Below, piece after piece: positions 12,601 to 25,373 of a stretch of DNA of 64,000 nucleotides. The stretch's first letter is position 1, and the number at the start of each line of letters is the position of its first letter. Origin of the DNA: Rhopalosiphum padi (lineage: Eukaryota > Arthropoda > Insecta > Hemiptera > Aphididae); the NCBI RefSeq assembly GCF_020882245.1, contig NC_083598.1:82527714-82591713 (forward strand). Reading direction: 5' to 3'. Under the pieces are notes generated by a model. That model saw nothing but the letters and a program-made list of their open reading frames with translations, was not told the origin of the DNA and searched no databases. A program made the position numbers and the translations under genes.

Positions 12601-13560
12601 TTTTTTTTTAAAAACCTCAACAAACATTAATACATCCAAAGATAGTAAGCAAATCAGACAACATTTTATATTAGTAAAAAAAAAATTTTTAATAATTAAA
12701 ATGTTGATTGGTTTTGAATATTTAGTTTAGAGATTTCAATTTATCATTAAACACAATTTGTTTTAAAAGCAACTTTCGTTGGAACATTAAATTTGTTTAA
12801 TGTAAGTACCTATATTAATTTGCGGGATTAAAATTAAACGTATTATATTCAATATTTACGATTTAAATATATTTGAGTATACATTTTGAATTTTTATTTT
12901 TTTTTAATACGATTAAAATTTACCATGGAAATCGATAAGTATAGTTGTATTCAAATTATTATCAGTACTTTAACATGGAAATCGGAAAGAAAATTTAATT
13001 GTGGTTCAATGATATGATTTATTGAACGTTTGATTTTATTGCTGCCGATGTCATTGTTTTTATTTCAAATTTTTCAATTTAAAATGATCGTTTTACCATA
13101 ATATTTTACTTTATTTCTTGAATATAATTAGATATAGTACCTATACTATACTATCTACCATAACAGTCACGGTAAAGTCTTGGTGTGTGCCGAAATAATA
13201 AACGCTGTAGCACGGTACGGTGCATATTTTACAACAGTTATTAATCCATAAATAAATTGGTTTATTATTTTCGATTAAATCAGTCGTATGATAAAAGTAT
13301 GTTTATGATTTTAGACACGTCGATTATATTTTAAAAGCAATCATTTGTTCGCGTTCGTGTATTAGGTATTCGTTGTAATAATACGGGTGTGCGGATATCG
13401 AGTTCATATTTACAAAAGATAAATCTCTTTTACCAATGCACACGATGTGATACGTGATATTATTACGTATTATATTAGAAAAATAATATAGTCGCGCGGA
13501 TAGTGGAAGTTTTTACGTACCGAAACACTAGAAAAGGTGTACGGTGCCATCTTGTCGATA
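9620..13560. other. Non-coding; CpG-rich until about 10,150, then deep AT filler
   Basis: Contains (TG)8 at 9,662, a further GT run near 9,820, (AT)9 at 9,869-9,886 and a GC-rich patch 9,930-10,020 in which CCATAGCG occurs twice. From about 10.2 to 13.2 kb I see only AT-rich filler. No gene seen. Confidence 0.5.
12659..12706. repeat. Inverted repeat, 10-bp arms
   Basis: CAACATTTTA and TAAAATGTTG flank a 28-base A/T-rich centre. It may be a tiny foldback remnant or chance in AT-rich DNA. Confidence 0.5.
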
Positions 13561-13573
13561 TCTATCTATCCAT

Positions 13574-13574
<1 letters not shown>

Positions 13575-13606
<32 letters not shown>
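13575..13606. repeat. (CA)7(TA)9 microsatellite
   Basis: Seven CA units run directly into nine TA units, the same compound CA-TA design seen at 40.1 and 42.0 kb. Confidence 0.95.
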
Positions 13607-14185
13607 CATATACATAATTTCAAGTGGATAGATTTCAGTCATCCGATTGATTTATAGGTCCGCGTCTCAGCCGAGCACGTGTACGCGTATTCGAGACGGA
13701 CGGTGCTCAATATTAATTTATATAATATTATCTACCTCCGGTCTTACTGCAAAACGCATGTGTTCCGAGACTGCGGACGACCCCGAAAGGTCTTTAATGG
13801 ATAAACAAGTCTTGCAAAAAAATATCGAGGGAGAGAAAACAGCAGCTGTTTCACGGGCGAGTGTGAGTGTACCATACACAATAATACATAATATATATAT
13901 ACATATATATACACATATATATGGATGGATGTATACTCGCGCGCGTGTGGATGTGTATACACACGCTCACTAGTGTTGTGTATTCCGCACGGAGAAGCTT
14001 TTAGCAATGAATCCCTCTATAATGGTACAACGTCATCCATAATGCAAAACCGTGGGCCCGCCAGTTCCTGCTGCACCGGCGTGAGGTATACGCACACACA
14101 CACACACAAACATACACATACGTGATATAATAGTATATATGCATAGCTTAACGGTGAGTACCAGTCGTAATAATAATATTCGGTC
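13607..14185. other. CpG-rich island with microsatellites, no convincing exon
   Basis: Moderately GC-rich. Interrupted AT and CA repeats occur at 13,890-13,922 and 14,090-14,110. Open frames here run through the repeats and translate as H/T/Y/I strings. A donor-like GGTGAGTACC sits at 14,151. A segment at 13,975-14,083 ends GTGAG|GTATAC and could be an exon, but the upstream acceptor is weak. Confidence 0.4.
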
Positions 14186-14280
14186 GATGATAATAATAAT
14201 AATAAAAAATGAAAAAAAAAAACCGTGAATCTGGTTTGTCTATCACATATACTACGTTATTATTATTATTATTATTATAG
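14186..14280. repeat. TAA / TTA microsatellites
   Basis: A (TAA)n tract near 14,190-14,205, an A9 run, and a (TTA)7 tract at 14,258-14,279. The two trinucleotide tracts are complementary in sequence and could pair across a 50-base gap. Confidence 0.9.
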
Positions 14281-14332
14281 TGTTCTCCGGCGCACGTTCG
14301 TCCACGTTTTTAATTTCTTCAAAACGAAATAT

Positions 14333-14365
14333 TATAAAAAGGGCGATTCAGTGATTCACCGAGCA
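14333..14365 (+). promoter_or_regulatory. Candidate TATA-type core promoter
   Basis: TATAAAAAGGG is a textbook TATA box in a GC-richer context (preceded by CTCCGGCGCACGTTCGTCCACG). A pyrimidine-CA start would fall about 30 bases downstream, near GAGCACGC, and a TTCAGTG word lies in between. No clear first exon follows, so it may be a chance match. Confidence 0.2.
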
Positions 14366-14399
14366 CGCTCACCCCTTTTTTTTCTTCAACAACGCAGTC

Positions 14400-16814
14400 A
14401 TTAAAAATCTGGTTTTCGAAATTTTCAACAATACTTCAAGACCGTATTTTAAAATTCTTGAGATTTTGAGTACCTACTTACTGCTTAGTGCTTAACGATA
14501 CAAATTTCTGTTTGTCAAATGACAACCGCCCGTTTCTATTTTAAATAATATTTGGAAATTAAATTTTTTGCTCTTCGTTACAAAACACATTGGATTATGT
14601 TTATAGTTTTATATTTTCACTTTAGAAGTTTACCCGACAGTTACATGAAGACGATTGATACTATTATAAACTCAATTTGATACTTAGTTATAAATCATAA
14701 AATATATTAAGTCTAATTAAACTAAAGGTTTTTTACACTGATTATATACTAATACAGCTGGCTTTTGAATAATTTATAAATTAAATTTTAAGTCAAAATG
14801 TTTATATTTAATAATAAAAAAGATTTTTCATATTATTAGCTTATCAAAATAGTACCATACATTTTGTATAATATATAATACGTAATAATATCCTAATGTC
14901 ACATAAAATATAAATATAATTCGATAAAAAGAGCTGTACAGTTAAATCGACTATGATGCACGCCCCGCGTATCACCATATTTTATCGTGACATTGAAAAG
15001 CGATAAATTGAATACATTATTATTATATTATTTCAAAATTGTTAATACTAGTCCGTGGGTGTATATAACGCTAATTAATATAAATGTATTAATCTCTACG
15101 ATTAATTGAGTTGATGTATTAATCATAATTTTTAAGGACGTGGCCGACATTTTATGATATACAACATACAAGGCAAATTTACCTACCTAACGAACATATT
15201 TCTTTATTTACTTGAGTCATTTGGTGTTTTAAATTTCGTTTAATATGTATATAAATTGTTTAAAATATTAAGTACGTGAGTGTAAAATTTTATCAGTTTG
15301 ACACAAATTTGACATTGTACAAGTGGATAAAAGTTATTTTTATATATCGACGTTTTTGATGAAATATGACCTCTAATTGTGTATGTTGTAATAGCAAATA
15401 ATGATGGAATTTGAATAAATTTCAGTACGTTTTAATAATGGTTTTGGGTACGATTGCCCTGTACTCTACGTTTCCATTTTATTAATACTTAAACCGTATT
15501 AAAATTCGATGGTTACTATAGTGTATACACATAGTTCACTTAGTTCTTTATTTTTATTTTAGTATTTAGTTTATCCGTTATAATACAGCAATTACTAAAA
15601 ACGAATTAATAATTTACTGTCTTTATATCGTCAAATTGATTTCGATTGAAAGTAACGTTTAATTTAGTTCTCCAGAAAAAATAATATTTGCTGTTTGACG
15701 GTTCCGGTCTGAATCAATTTTAGTATATCTTTTAAAATATTATAAAAACATTTCAAATTAAAACTTTGGTTAAAATATTTCTCAGATAATTATTATAGTC
15801 GAATAGTTCAAAAGATGAGTTGTTGACATTAATATGTGTTCGATAAAAAGGAAAAACAAATTTCACCATTTCTTATAGTAAATACTGTTCAAATTTATAA
15901 ATTACGTATGTAAATAGAAATTATAATTAAATTATAATATTATATTACATTCATGTACAGTTATTACATGACACATTCATGTTTATTATGATGTTTCCCC
16001 ACTAAAATATTTGAACCCACCCTAATCCACTGCGCCCAATAATAATTATCGTATGTGGGTGTAGTCTCACGCAATTAAATTATTTCAGTTTATTACTGAG
16101 CCATGAGACTCATTAAATATTAATATCAAAGTCGGCAATTTGGAAACTCGAGGGTATGTGCATACCAACATGAATGCTACACTATTCAAAGTACTTTAAT
16201 GAGAAGCTAGTAGATTTGACTAACATCTTTCTATGAACTGGGTATTTAACTAGCATGGTGTTATGTACAGGAAACAGTTGTTAACTACGATTTAAAGACT
16301 ATATTCATAAAATCTAGGTAAAAATATTTCGTTTGTTGTGATATTATAATTATTATAATTTAAATTAGCCAATTACACATTTTTTTATTGTATCCAAATA
16401 AATTATTATTTTGATTATTGATATGTCATTTAATTTATAAACTAATTTTGTTGTTTGTTTTGTTAATTTGTTACAAATTAAAACACATAATATTTAATGT
16501 ACTGATCAATCAATTAAACAGTCAAAATAAAAACTATTTGTTATTACTGCATTTTATTGTCAAGCAGCGTATTATTTATTGAAGTGTATTCGATTTAAGA
16601 AAATAGCTAAATATTTCCCCCCTGGCGTAGTTTTATATAATTATCTTTACCACGAAAAGGTTTGATTGCATATGTATAGTGGATAGATGATGACATTCAA
16701 TCCAAATGTGGGTATTCCAAAATAATATATTATGATATTGAACGCGTTATAACTTTGCATTTGAATATCAAAAGCAAAAACAAAAAAAAAAACACAGCCA
16801 TAGGTTTTGCATAG
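14400..16814. other. Non-coding AT-rich stretch
   Basis: No gene or strong repeat seen. At 16,063-16,112, AGTCTCA and TGAGACT form a 7-bp inverted pair, and the nearby segment 16,000-16,280 is somewhat less AT-rich than its surroundings. It may be an old repeat. Confidence 0.5.
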
Positions 16815-17036
16815 ATAAACCCACACATAGGAAAAGATCTTAAGAATGCATATGGGAAAACTAAAAAAAAAATAAGGTTTTATGAATATTTACAAGTGAC
16901 CAACGTTGATGCATTTTGGCAAAGCACTCGTGGGACACAGATACGCGGCATGTTTGAACATGTGTTAAGTATAATTTGGAACCCGAATGAAAAAAAGTTG
17001 TATGTAAATTCAGGTTTAACAAATATCAAAGTTTGA
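16815..17036 (+). other. Open segment, 73 codons, unknown
   Basis: Open immediately after TTTTGCATAG, which could serve as an acceptor, and ending TGA TAG. There is no in-frame ATG at its beginning. The translation contains FWQSTRGTQIRGMFEHVLSI and WNPNEKKLYVNSG, unusually balanced for this DNA. There are no splice donor, no family match, and a poor polypyrimidine tract. It could be an eroded transposon fragment or chance. Confidence 0.15.
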
Positions 17037-18840
17037 TAGGATTTAGTATGTACGAATAATCGACGGAGTGTACTCGAATAAATATCATAAAAAGATCATT
17101 AGGTATTATTTGAATAATACCGTATTAAATAGTTTTGAATAAATAAAAACGAATAATTCATAAATGTTTATTTTAACTATACAACGAACTGGAAAAAAAG
17201 ACCGCCATAAATAGGTGGTAACCGCTCTGCTGCACATTTGTTATTTATTTATAACTCCCAATAATTTTAAAAAGTACTAGCAATTCTCAATTGTTATCCT
17301 TCAACAGCGCTGACTTAATCAAATTCCGTCAAAGCTGATGATCAGATCATTTATTTCTTTATAAAAATAAAATGTAAAAAACACATTCATTTTTGTACAA
17401 TCAATGCATTCTTCGCTCAACTTGCAACCTAAAAAACATTATACGCCTATATACATTTAAAACTTACGTATATTAGTATGTTGTGTATTCAAATACAAAG
17501 TAAAAATCTAAAAAATGAACTATCTAATGTTAAATATAAATCATACTTATTTAAAAATACATAAATAAAAAAAATAGGCGCTTACAAGGAACAAATTACC
17601 ACATTGTAAATTCTGTATAAATTATAATATACATTTATATTTATTAATTCATTGACATAATGTGAAAAGAACTGATTTTTCATATTTTTAAATATATTTA
17701 CTGCTATGATTAATAAGTTTTTAGTATTTTTTCATTTATTATATGATATTAATTTGAATATCAAGTATTTACTAAAGAATAATACATTTCGATAAATTTA
17801 CCGGTAGATTGTTAAGAATGGTAAAAACTGTAAGATAATATTGTTATGTCTAACATAATGTTGTCAATGACTATTTTTTTAGGCATAAAACAGAAAAAAA
17901 TGCTATAGTAAACATATTTAAAATATCAACACAAATCACAATTATTAACAATTATAGACGGTTATATAATATAACCATATAGATATAGTATTTTGAATAC
18001 GCGGTTAATTACCGTTTAGTAGCTTAAAATGATACAGTAACAGACACCGCATTTTGATAATATATTTTATAAATCATATAAGATATTAAATTAATTTATG
18101 GGGTCGCATGATATTTTTAGTTATTAAAAATAGTTAATTTATGAAAAAAGATAGTAAAAATTTAAGGTAATTTTGTTTGCAGTAAAATATTATTTTATAT
18201 ATTTATCAGTTATCCCACTCATATTTCTAAATATTAGATTAGATTAGTTGTTATATAACTATCAGACGTATGACATGTTTTTTTATACTGTATATTTTGT
18301 GTTAATACTACAAAACACCAATGTTATATTTTATTTCGTAATTTATTTATTAAAATCATTTTTATTATTAATATTTGTGACACTAATGTGTATTCACGTT
18401 GTACGAGTATTAAGTCTTGTTAAATGCAACACGTGATTGTTTTTTTTTTAGAATTTAACGAGACCCTTTTGTTCAAAATGACCTTTTTTCAATAAGGATA
18501 ATTTCTTTTGAAGGCCCTTAACAATTTTTTTGTTGGTAAGACTCAAAGTTATTATAATGTCGACTAAAAAAAACCCCTCAAGTATTTGCTTTGAGAAATC
18601 ATAATATTTGTTTCAACTTAAACGTAATAAAAACAGTTCAATACAAAATTGCTATGTATCATAATATACTAAATAATTTATTAACGCTTTTACATTCTAA
18701 GGAAAAGTATGTTGATATAAGTGGACATTTAAGCTATATAAAATTTCTACTTAAGTGAAATACTAACCCAGTAACGCGAGTTATCATTTAGCATTCACAA
18801 GAAATTTTAAAAGCGATTTCCGTATTTCGGAATTTGAATA
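17037..18840. other. Non-coding; possible repeat piece near 17,200
   Basis: At about 17,196-17,240 the text GACCGCCATAAATAGGTGGT followed by AACCGCTCTGCTGCACATT is much less AT-rich than its flanks and partly palindromic (ACCGCC and GGTGGT). It looks like a dispersed repeat fragment, which only a genome search can confirm. The remainder is AT-rich filler. Confidence 0.4.
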
Positions 18841-19200
18841 ATTTCTTTTAAAATGGTCTAGCAGGGTTCGCGAGAAACGAACCACTTAGTTGTCGACGTT
18901 TTCAAACATACATTAAAATATTTAAACAACTGTGTTGAACAAACGGGTCTGCTCTGTGGAATGAGCGGGTGAGGGAGGGGGGGAGGGGATAAGGGGCAAA
19001 GAAATCGTATAACTAAATATATACGAGGAGAAAACACACATTTTTGGATGTACCAACGTAGTATAATGTAATTTCGAACATAAAAATGTTGACGCGAAAT
19101 TGAGTGTACTAGAATGCGCACTCGTAAAGTAAATTCAATATCGCGAGAGTGCGGCGATGAAGAATAATCCATAATCAGATGAATGTATTATTCAATATAC
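18841..19200. other. Less AT-rich patch containing a G-tract cluster
   Basis: Moderate CpG content. A minus-strand open frame of about 100 codons runs through the C-rich complement of the G cluster and gives a proline run. No splice context or family is seen. Confidence 0.4.
18973..18996 (+). other. G-quadruplex motif
   Basis: Four G-runs (3, 7, 4 and 4) separated by A, A and ATAA, which satisfies the intramolecular G-quadruplex pattern of at least three Gs per run with short loops. It stands out in a window that is otherwise poor in G-runs. Confidence 0.7.
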
Positions 19201-19524
19201 TATATATTATTATGATGGGACGCATGGGAACGACAAAAGAATAGAAATTTACGCCGTGAATACAACATATACCGATGGAATATCTTTGAATAATTTCGTA
19301 GTGCGTAACGATACACAATAATATACAATATATTATATTGTAGGAAGCTACCTCACGTATGATATTATACAGTCGAATATCGAATTCTCGATGATAGATG
19401 TTGACTTAATAATAATTACAGTAGTATGTATATATGCAAACTACACGATGAGCTGCTTATATTTCTATGAGTTGTTCACGTTTTTGGAATGACAACGCAT
19501 ATATTTTTAGTTCCATAATTTGAA

Positions 19525-19758
19525 GCAGAATAATATTACTCGAAGTTTTTCGATCTATTGAAATATAATTTTGGACAAGTAGCTCAGTAAGTTGTACCTA
19601 ATAAATGTTTGAACAAGTGAACTAACATTTTTAGGCATATTTCGGAATCAATCAATTTCGCATATCTATATTACTTTGAAGGTATTCACAACTCATAAGC
19701 TACTCGTCTAAAAGACGATTTGTATTTATCGAAGTATCTACTTAAAACAAATATTATA
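19525..19758. mobile_element. Diverged palindromic MITE, second copy of the AGTAGTTTATGAGTT family
   Basis: The left part (GCAGAATAATATTACTCGAAG, then GGACAAGTAGCTCAGTAAGTTGTA) and the reverse complement of the right part (AAGTAGATACTTCGATAAA, then GACGAGTAGCTTATGAGTTGTGAATACC) are recognisably the same sequence. Both match the arms of the copy at 26,889-27,121 (shared GAAGCAGAATA at the end and AGTAG.T.A.GAGTTATA in the arm). The length (234 bp) equals that of the better copy. It has no coding capacity, as usual for MITEs. Confidence 0.65.
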
Positions 19759-20693
19759 CTTTTGGGATAAAAAAATAAAAATGCAGATTTTTACAAAGTA
19801 AAAAATAAATAAATATATAATAACAATGAAAAATATGTATTTCTTTTAGAAAATTATAAAGTATATAAATTTCAAATAATTAGGATAAACTTTGACTAAA
19901 TTATCTGGTAAATAGATATGGGAGAACGCAACCAATGCCGAATTAGCATCACAATCGATAATATTATTAATTATAATAGTATTTTAGTATAACATAATAT
20001 TATTATAAAGATTCCAAAAATTCTATAGCTACAAATCCATTTATTTGACAGTATTGTGAGCTATGTGATGTGAAATGCAATTAAAATATTTGAATAAATA
20101 TATAAAAAAAGATAAAATGGGGTGTTCTATCTCGATGAAATTAACGATCTTTAAACTGATATTTCATATAATTTAAAATATTAATTATATTTATTTATGG
20201 GATTTTGTGGTTTAATAATTAGTTTTATCACACATGACTTTATTTCTAATATTAAAATCAACATTCATACGTCACGTCGTATAATAGGCCAATTTCGATG
20301 TCATAATATTATATAGATGGATACAAAAATTGAATTATACTTTAACAAACATTTACATATTTCACGTCTAATATCAAGAAAACAATAAAGTTCAATTCAT
20401 TAACGATTGTATGTTTTAAAATTACTTTTTAACTATAAGAAATGCATATAAATTGCATACAAATGTAAAGACAACCAAAGTTCGTATTAGAATTGGGTTA
20501 AAAACTTTTAAATTTATACAATACTTTTTATACAACACATTTAAAAACTTGCAAATAACAATAAATCACAGTATTAAAAAAAAAAGTTGTGAACGCAATA
20601 AAGTTCCATGCCTATTTATGATGTAGATACCTGTCTGCTTACTTGTATACAAATTTTAATAAAGTTGCGAGAAATATTTTTTTTTCTTTCTAG
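19759..20693. other. Non-coding AT-rich stretch
   Basis: No gene or repeat seen. Its last 20 bases are a T-rich tract that forms the acceptor described next. Confidence 0.5.
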
Positions 20694-20733
20694 AACCTCA
20701 GATCAAAATATAACACGGATCTACAAAGTTGTA
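20694..20733 (+). other. Candidate 40-nt exon
   Basis: Preceded by one of the best plus-strand acceptors in the window (ATATTTTTTTTTCTTTCTAG) and followed by a GTAAGA donor. Read in the open frame it would encode TSDQNITRIYKVV. Small exons are easy to imitate by chance in T-rich DNA, and no conserved motif is present. Confidence 0.15.
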
Positions 20734-21607
20734 GTAAGAACGACGATCTCACTTTCCATGTCGTTTCGGGATCTAAAATTTTTAGATATAATAAACTAAC
20801 TGAGTTAGATTAATCACTTATAGTGCCACAATCTCTAAAAACAACCGTTCACCAATACACAATACACGTGAATACATAATACGTGTATGTCATATTACTA
20901 ATGTTACAAATTTTCCAATTTTTGAACTTAATTGTTTGGATGTAAAAACTAGATTTTTTTTAGTTTGTTTAAATATTATGTTTCAATAGTTCGGTTGGGT
21001 TCAGGTTTGAATTGGAGAATTTAACAGCTTGATAAGGTTTTATACTGTTAAATTAAAAAATGTCTAGTTAATACACGCACAAATAAAGATTCGTAACATG
21101 ACTACATTACTCAAAGGTATTCGTTTAGTCCATGTGCCAATTGAACAGCAATAGCTGTTAGTTTGACTGATTGATTCATACACCGCAACACCACGACGAA
21201 TTTCCATAATAACTCGCGTAGGATGCATAATATATTTTGTACTATTTGCGGACGGTAAATTGACATTTATCCAAGTGATTTACTAAACATGATCACCAAA
21301 GCTGTTCAATTTAATAATGAGCTTATTCAAATTTTCAAGTATACTTATTAATTGTAGTATTTTTAAATAATTAGGTTTTATAGGTAAATCATTTAATGAA
21401 ATCCTGTAGTGATATAAGGAATAAAGATATAATGATTTTAAAATAAATAGTTATTTGTTAAATTATCAATATTTTATATTTTGTAAAAATAGCTTAATAT
21501 GTAAAAGTAATAGATCAAATATTATATCGAATATATAGTATTTTAAAACCATTTTTGAGTACTAGCTTTTTGGGGCTGTTATTCTTACTAATAAAATAAT
21601 TTTAAAA
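20734..21607. other. Non-coding AT-rich stretch
   Basis: A slightly less AT-rich patch near 21,110-21,250 shows no frame or repeat that I can identify. Nothing else is seen. Confidence 0.5.
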
Positions 21608-21660
21608 ACTCAGAAACTACCTCATTAGAATTTGAATATAGATACATTGACGTTTTATAA
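21608..21660. mobile_element. Possible half-copy of the palindromic MITE family
   Basis: AACTCAGAAACTACCTCATT followed by AGAATTTGAATATAGATACA resembles the right arm of the 26.9-27.1 kb element (AACTCATAAACTACTTGT, then TTTATAGGTATCGAAATA). No matching inverted arm is found nearby. About 180 bases further, GGTGAATCATCCTGTATAG looks like a repeat terminus. Confidence 0.35.
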
Positions 21661-22039
21661 AAATTATAGGTTTCGTAATATTTGGTGTTTAATGAATTTT
21701 GAATCGTCGCGCGGCATTCCTGTTTGATGTACTAACCAACTAACCTATATTTTTTAAAATAATATTTTCCTTAAAATTTCTGAAAATCAGAATTTGAATA
21801 AATTTATTATTAATATAAAAAATTACTGTGAACATGTTTGGTGAATCATCCTGTATAGTATGATATTAAATCGGAATTCGTATATATTAACGTAAGAATT
21901 TAATATTTTATTTTTTTCGCGAAAACGCCACGTACCAACACTCGCTGAACACTTCATACAGCATATCTATATTTATATAAAATTCTATTCAGAATTATTA
22001 TTTTTCAATATTTTTAAAAATACCATCCAGTGACGTACG

Positions 22040-22180
22040 ATGAATTCGCTTGTAGGAATATATCGTAAGCTGTTATCGTTGTATATTCCAACAATTGGTG
22101 AGTTGTGGTGGTTCGAACTGAGACGGTTCCACGACCATAAACTAAAACTATTACCTAATAACAGTCATATATTCTTATAA
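22040..22180 (+). CDS. Candidate 46-codon small ORF
   Basis: An ATG with A at -3 (GTACGATGAATTC) opens a frame whose translation is unusually balanced: SLVGIYRKLLSLYIPTIG, then ELWWFELRRFHDHKLK, then TAA. The segment is clearly more GC-rich than its AT flanks. It is short, matches no family I know, and has no promoter or splice evidence. It could be a small peptide gene, an exon, or chance. Confidence 0.15.
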   Translation: MNSLVGIYRKLLSLYIPTIGELWWFELRRFHDHKLKLLPNNSHIFL

Positions 22181-24900
22181 TTTATACAATTTAAAATTTA
22201 TTTTATGTATTTTTTTATCCAAGATCTCTTTATGAATTTTAGAATAATTAATGTCCATTGCTCGATTGTTCTGCATACTGAAACTGATGACGTACACTAT
22301 GGTCGTTAATCATAATTTATCTTTTACAATTAAATGTAAATGCTTATCAAACGTCAACGTTAATATAAAATTTTGACTATTTAACACAATCATTAATAAT
22401 TTAAAAATATATATATATTTATAATTAATAAGTATACATGTGCAAAAATAATGTGACGAAGTTTTGGGCTGAATGTAAAGAGAAAAGTTTTAGTTTTTAA
22501 ATTAATAGTAAATAACCACATTATGTTAATGAGATAATTATACATACCTACGACCTACGCTAGAGCATTTCTTCATAAAATGTATTTACAAATACGTTCA
22601 AATAATCAATACATACATTGAAAATCATATTATCTAATAATATTATTTTCTTTAAAAAATATGTGACTGATAAAAATTCTATCAGTATACTGTTTTACCA
22701 TGTCGAGTCATTATATGTTACGATATAATATGTTACCTACATTATGCTTTATTTGAACTAAACATAAAACCACATATCTAATGGTCAAATTAATTATTTA
22801 TTTATAAAGTATTAAAATAACAGATATTAATGCTTTGTTTTACGCAATGCCCGAATGACGTATACAATGCAATTTAATTCAATAGATCATTGATTTATTA
22901 TTATAGGAACGATAAAAATATAATATTTGGATTTATGAAACGAAAACAATATAATATTATGTATGTGTATAATTTGTGTAAAACCTATTATAATATAACA
23001 ACATGCTCTTATATTATAATAGTATAATTCAATGCATCTTGACCATAAACATGTGTTTAACTGATTTTAATTGACGATTTAAAATTTAATTTAAATTATA
23101 ATATTAATTATTAAAACATTTACACAATCACATATTATTTCGTAATACTTCAAACTCGAATATTTTATTGTTTATGTCCAATTTCAATTTAACCGTTCCA
23201 TTTAGAATATTATTTTCAAAACATTGCGTCATAGATGTGTTGTATCGGTAAATGAATTTTCAATTTATTTCGATTCAAACTGTTGATTTTTCGCGCAGAT
23301 ATTGTTTTACATAATATTATAAGAACAAAAATATCCAGACAGCGTTCGATTCAATAACTCAGTTGTTCCGATCATTTCGTTGATGATATCGAAGGAGTAT
23401 TATAGTTCAGAACAGATATTGTTGTCTTTTAATGAAGTTTTGAACTTGGAAATTGTTTAACTGATTCGCATTTCTAAAATGGTACTGATAAGGGAACCAA
23501 TATTTTAAGGCACTTTTTAGGCTAAAAATGTATCAATATTCGCAAAAATAATTCGTACATCTGACTTAGTATGATTGTATGATATGATTTTTAATCGGCA
23601 CAAAAATAAATTGTATATAAAAATTCCATATTCATAATTTACTAAAAAATAATAAAAACATTTCCTTGAAATTTTAAATAATAAAAAAAGGGAAATATTA
23701 ATATATGATGTAATACAACTATCAATAAAATTAAAACTATGTTTTATATTATACAATTATAGATTTTTTTTTTCATTTGTAATACAACTTATGTTAAAAG
23801 CGATAAAATTTTTTTTTTTATTTAAACGTATACAAATGATTTAATTAATTTTATTTAAAATTACAAACAGATATAAATGCGATATTGATCTTAAACATCA
23901 AATTCACCACAACCATTGTATTAAAAATTTTAATTTATAAAGTTTTATATTCATTATATTTTAGATTGGTATACCGGTGTAGCATACTAACCAATTAAAT
24001 AATTAGAATTTTTCGATTTCGATTTAATGTTTATAACTGAATATTCAATGTTCGTAGTATATGCAGTTAGTATTAAAAGTATAAATAATAGCTATTTCAA
24101 ATGGACGAGAAAATATCAGTTGTTATTATTGTGGCTATTTGTAAGTATTTTTACTGAGATAGGTAATAGAAATCTTTAATAATTAATATGTAATAAACAA
24201 TTTAAAACTACCTCTGTGTAATATAAATAAAATTACAAATCAAAAAATAGTTATAAAAATTAGAATTTTATTTAAATTGAAATTATGTAAGTTTATTATT
24301 TATTAATCATTTAAATAATATATATATATATATAATATATGAGAATACATTTTATAATAAATTCAAATCATTAATTAGTTAATTGGTTATGTTGGATAAA
24401 GTTAATTCTATTTTTGTCTTTTTTTATCAACATAATTTTTGGTGTATTTGTATATTTACTTTAAATATGTAATCATATTTTATTAATTATGACAAAAAAA
24501 AAAAAATTAAATTAATTTATATTTTAATTACCTAGATAGAAATGTATTATATATTATTATATTTATTGAGACATCATACCAATGTTTTAATTACATTATA
24601 CTAATATCACACATATAGGCTCTCGTAAAATGTTGTAACCTGAGTCTCTGTTTGAAATTTGTTCTTGTTACTCTAATATCTTACAAGACTTATTAACGTT
24701 TCCCGATAAACCCCATTTCTCATTAACGGGGTGAACATTGTTTAGATTATTTCACAGTCTAAAATGTATTTACAATTAGAGCAGAATCTAATAATAATAG
24801 GAGAATAGGTGTAATCACGTCTATTTCCTTATATTAAATTTAAAATAATAGTAATTTCCTCTTAACGAGCTTTTAGACATAAGCTGCAGCTAGGTTCCCC
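22181..24900. other. Non-coding deep AT filler
   Basis: Very AT-rich with short (TA)n tracts near 22,408 and 24,320, and T/A runs near 23,766, 23,810 and 24,495. No gene, repeat family or regulatory signal that I can defend. Confidence 0.6.
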
Positions 24901-25373
24901 TTATAAATGTCACACAAACGACGGAATTCGGTATACGCGACCGCTTTTATTATTTCCGACGACTAAATTTAAAAACGAAAAAAAAAAAAAGATCACCTCT
25001 CGAAAATGACATCCGAGCGATATACCGTATTATGAGAATGAAATTAATTAAATAAAAGTTGTCTGGCCCCGTCAGAATACAATCGAAACACACCGTTGGG
25101 CACAAACGTCGTTCGCTGTACACGAAATTCATTTCCACCTTACGTTTTTTTTCTACTTCCTCCGAACTCAACCTGTCTCCCGGCTCTTTAGCCGGGAATG
25201 TCTCGGATGCTTGAGATTCCTGAAAGCGTTCATAACGTCTTATTCGTTACGAAATTCCATTGGTATTATAGAGGATGATTTTGTCGTTCACATAATAAAA
25301 TCGCCGAAATTCCGCGCGCGGAGAAAATACTCCGACGGGCGGGGAGAGAGTACTCGGCCGTATCGACGAAACA

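Noticed and set aside
13647..14007. Plus and minus frames of 87-108 codons
   Set aside because: They read through AT and CA microsatellites and translate as I/Y/H/T strings.
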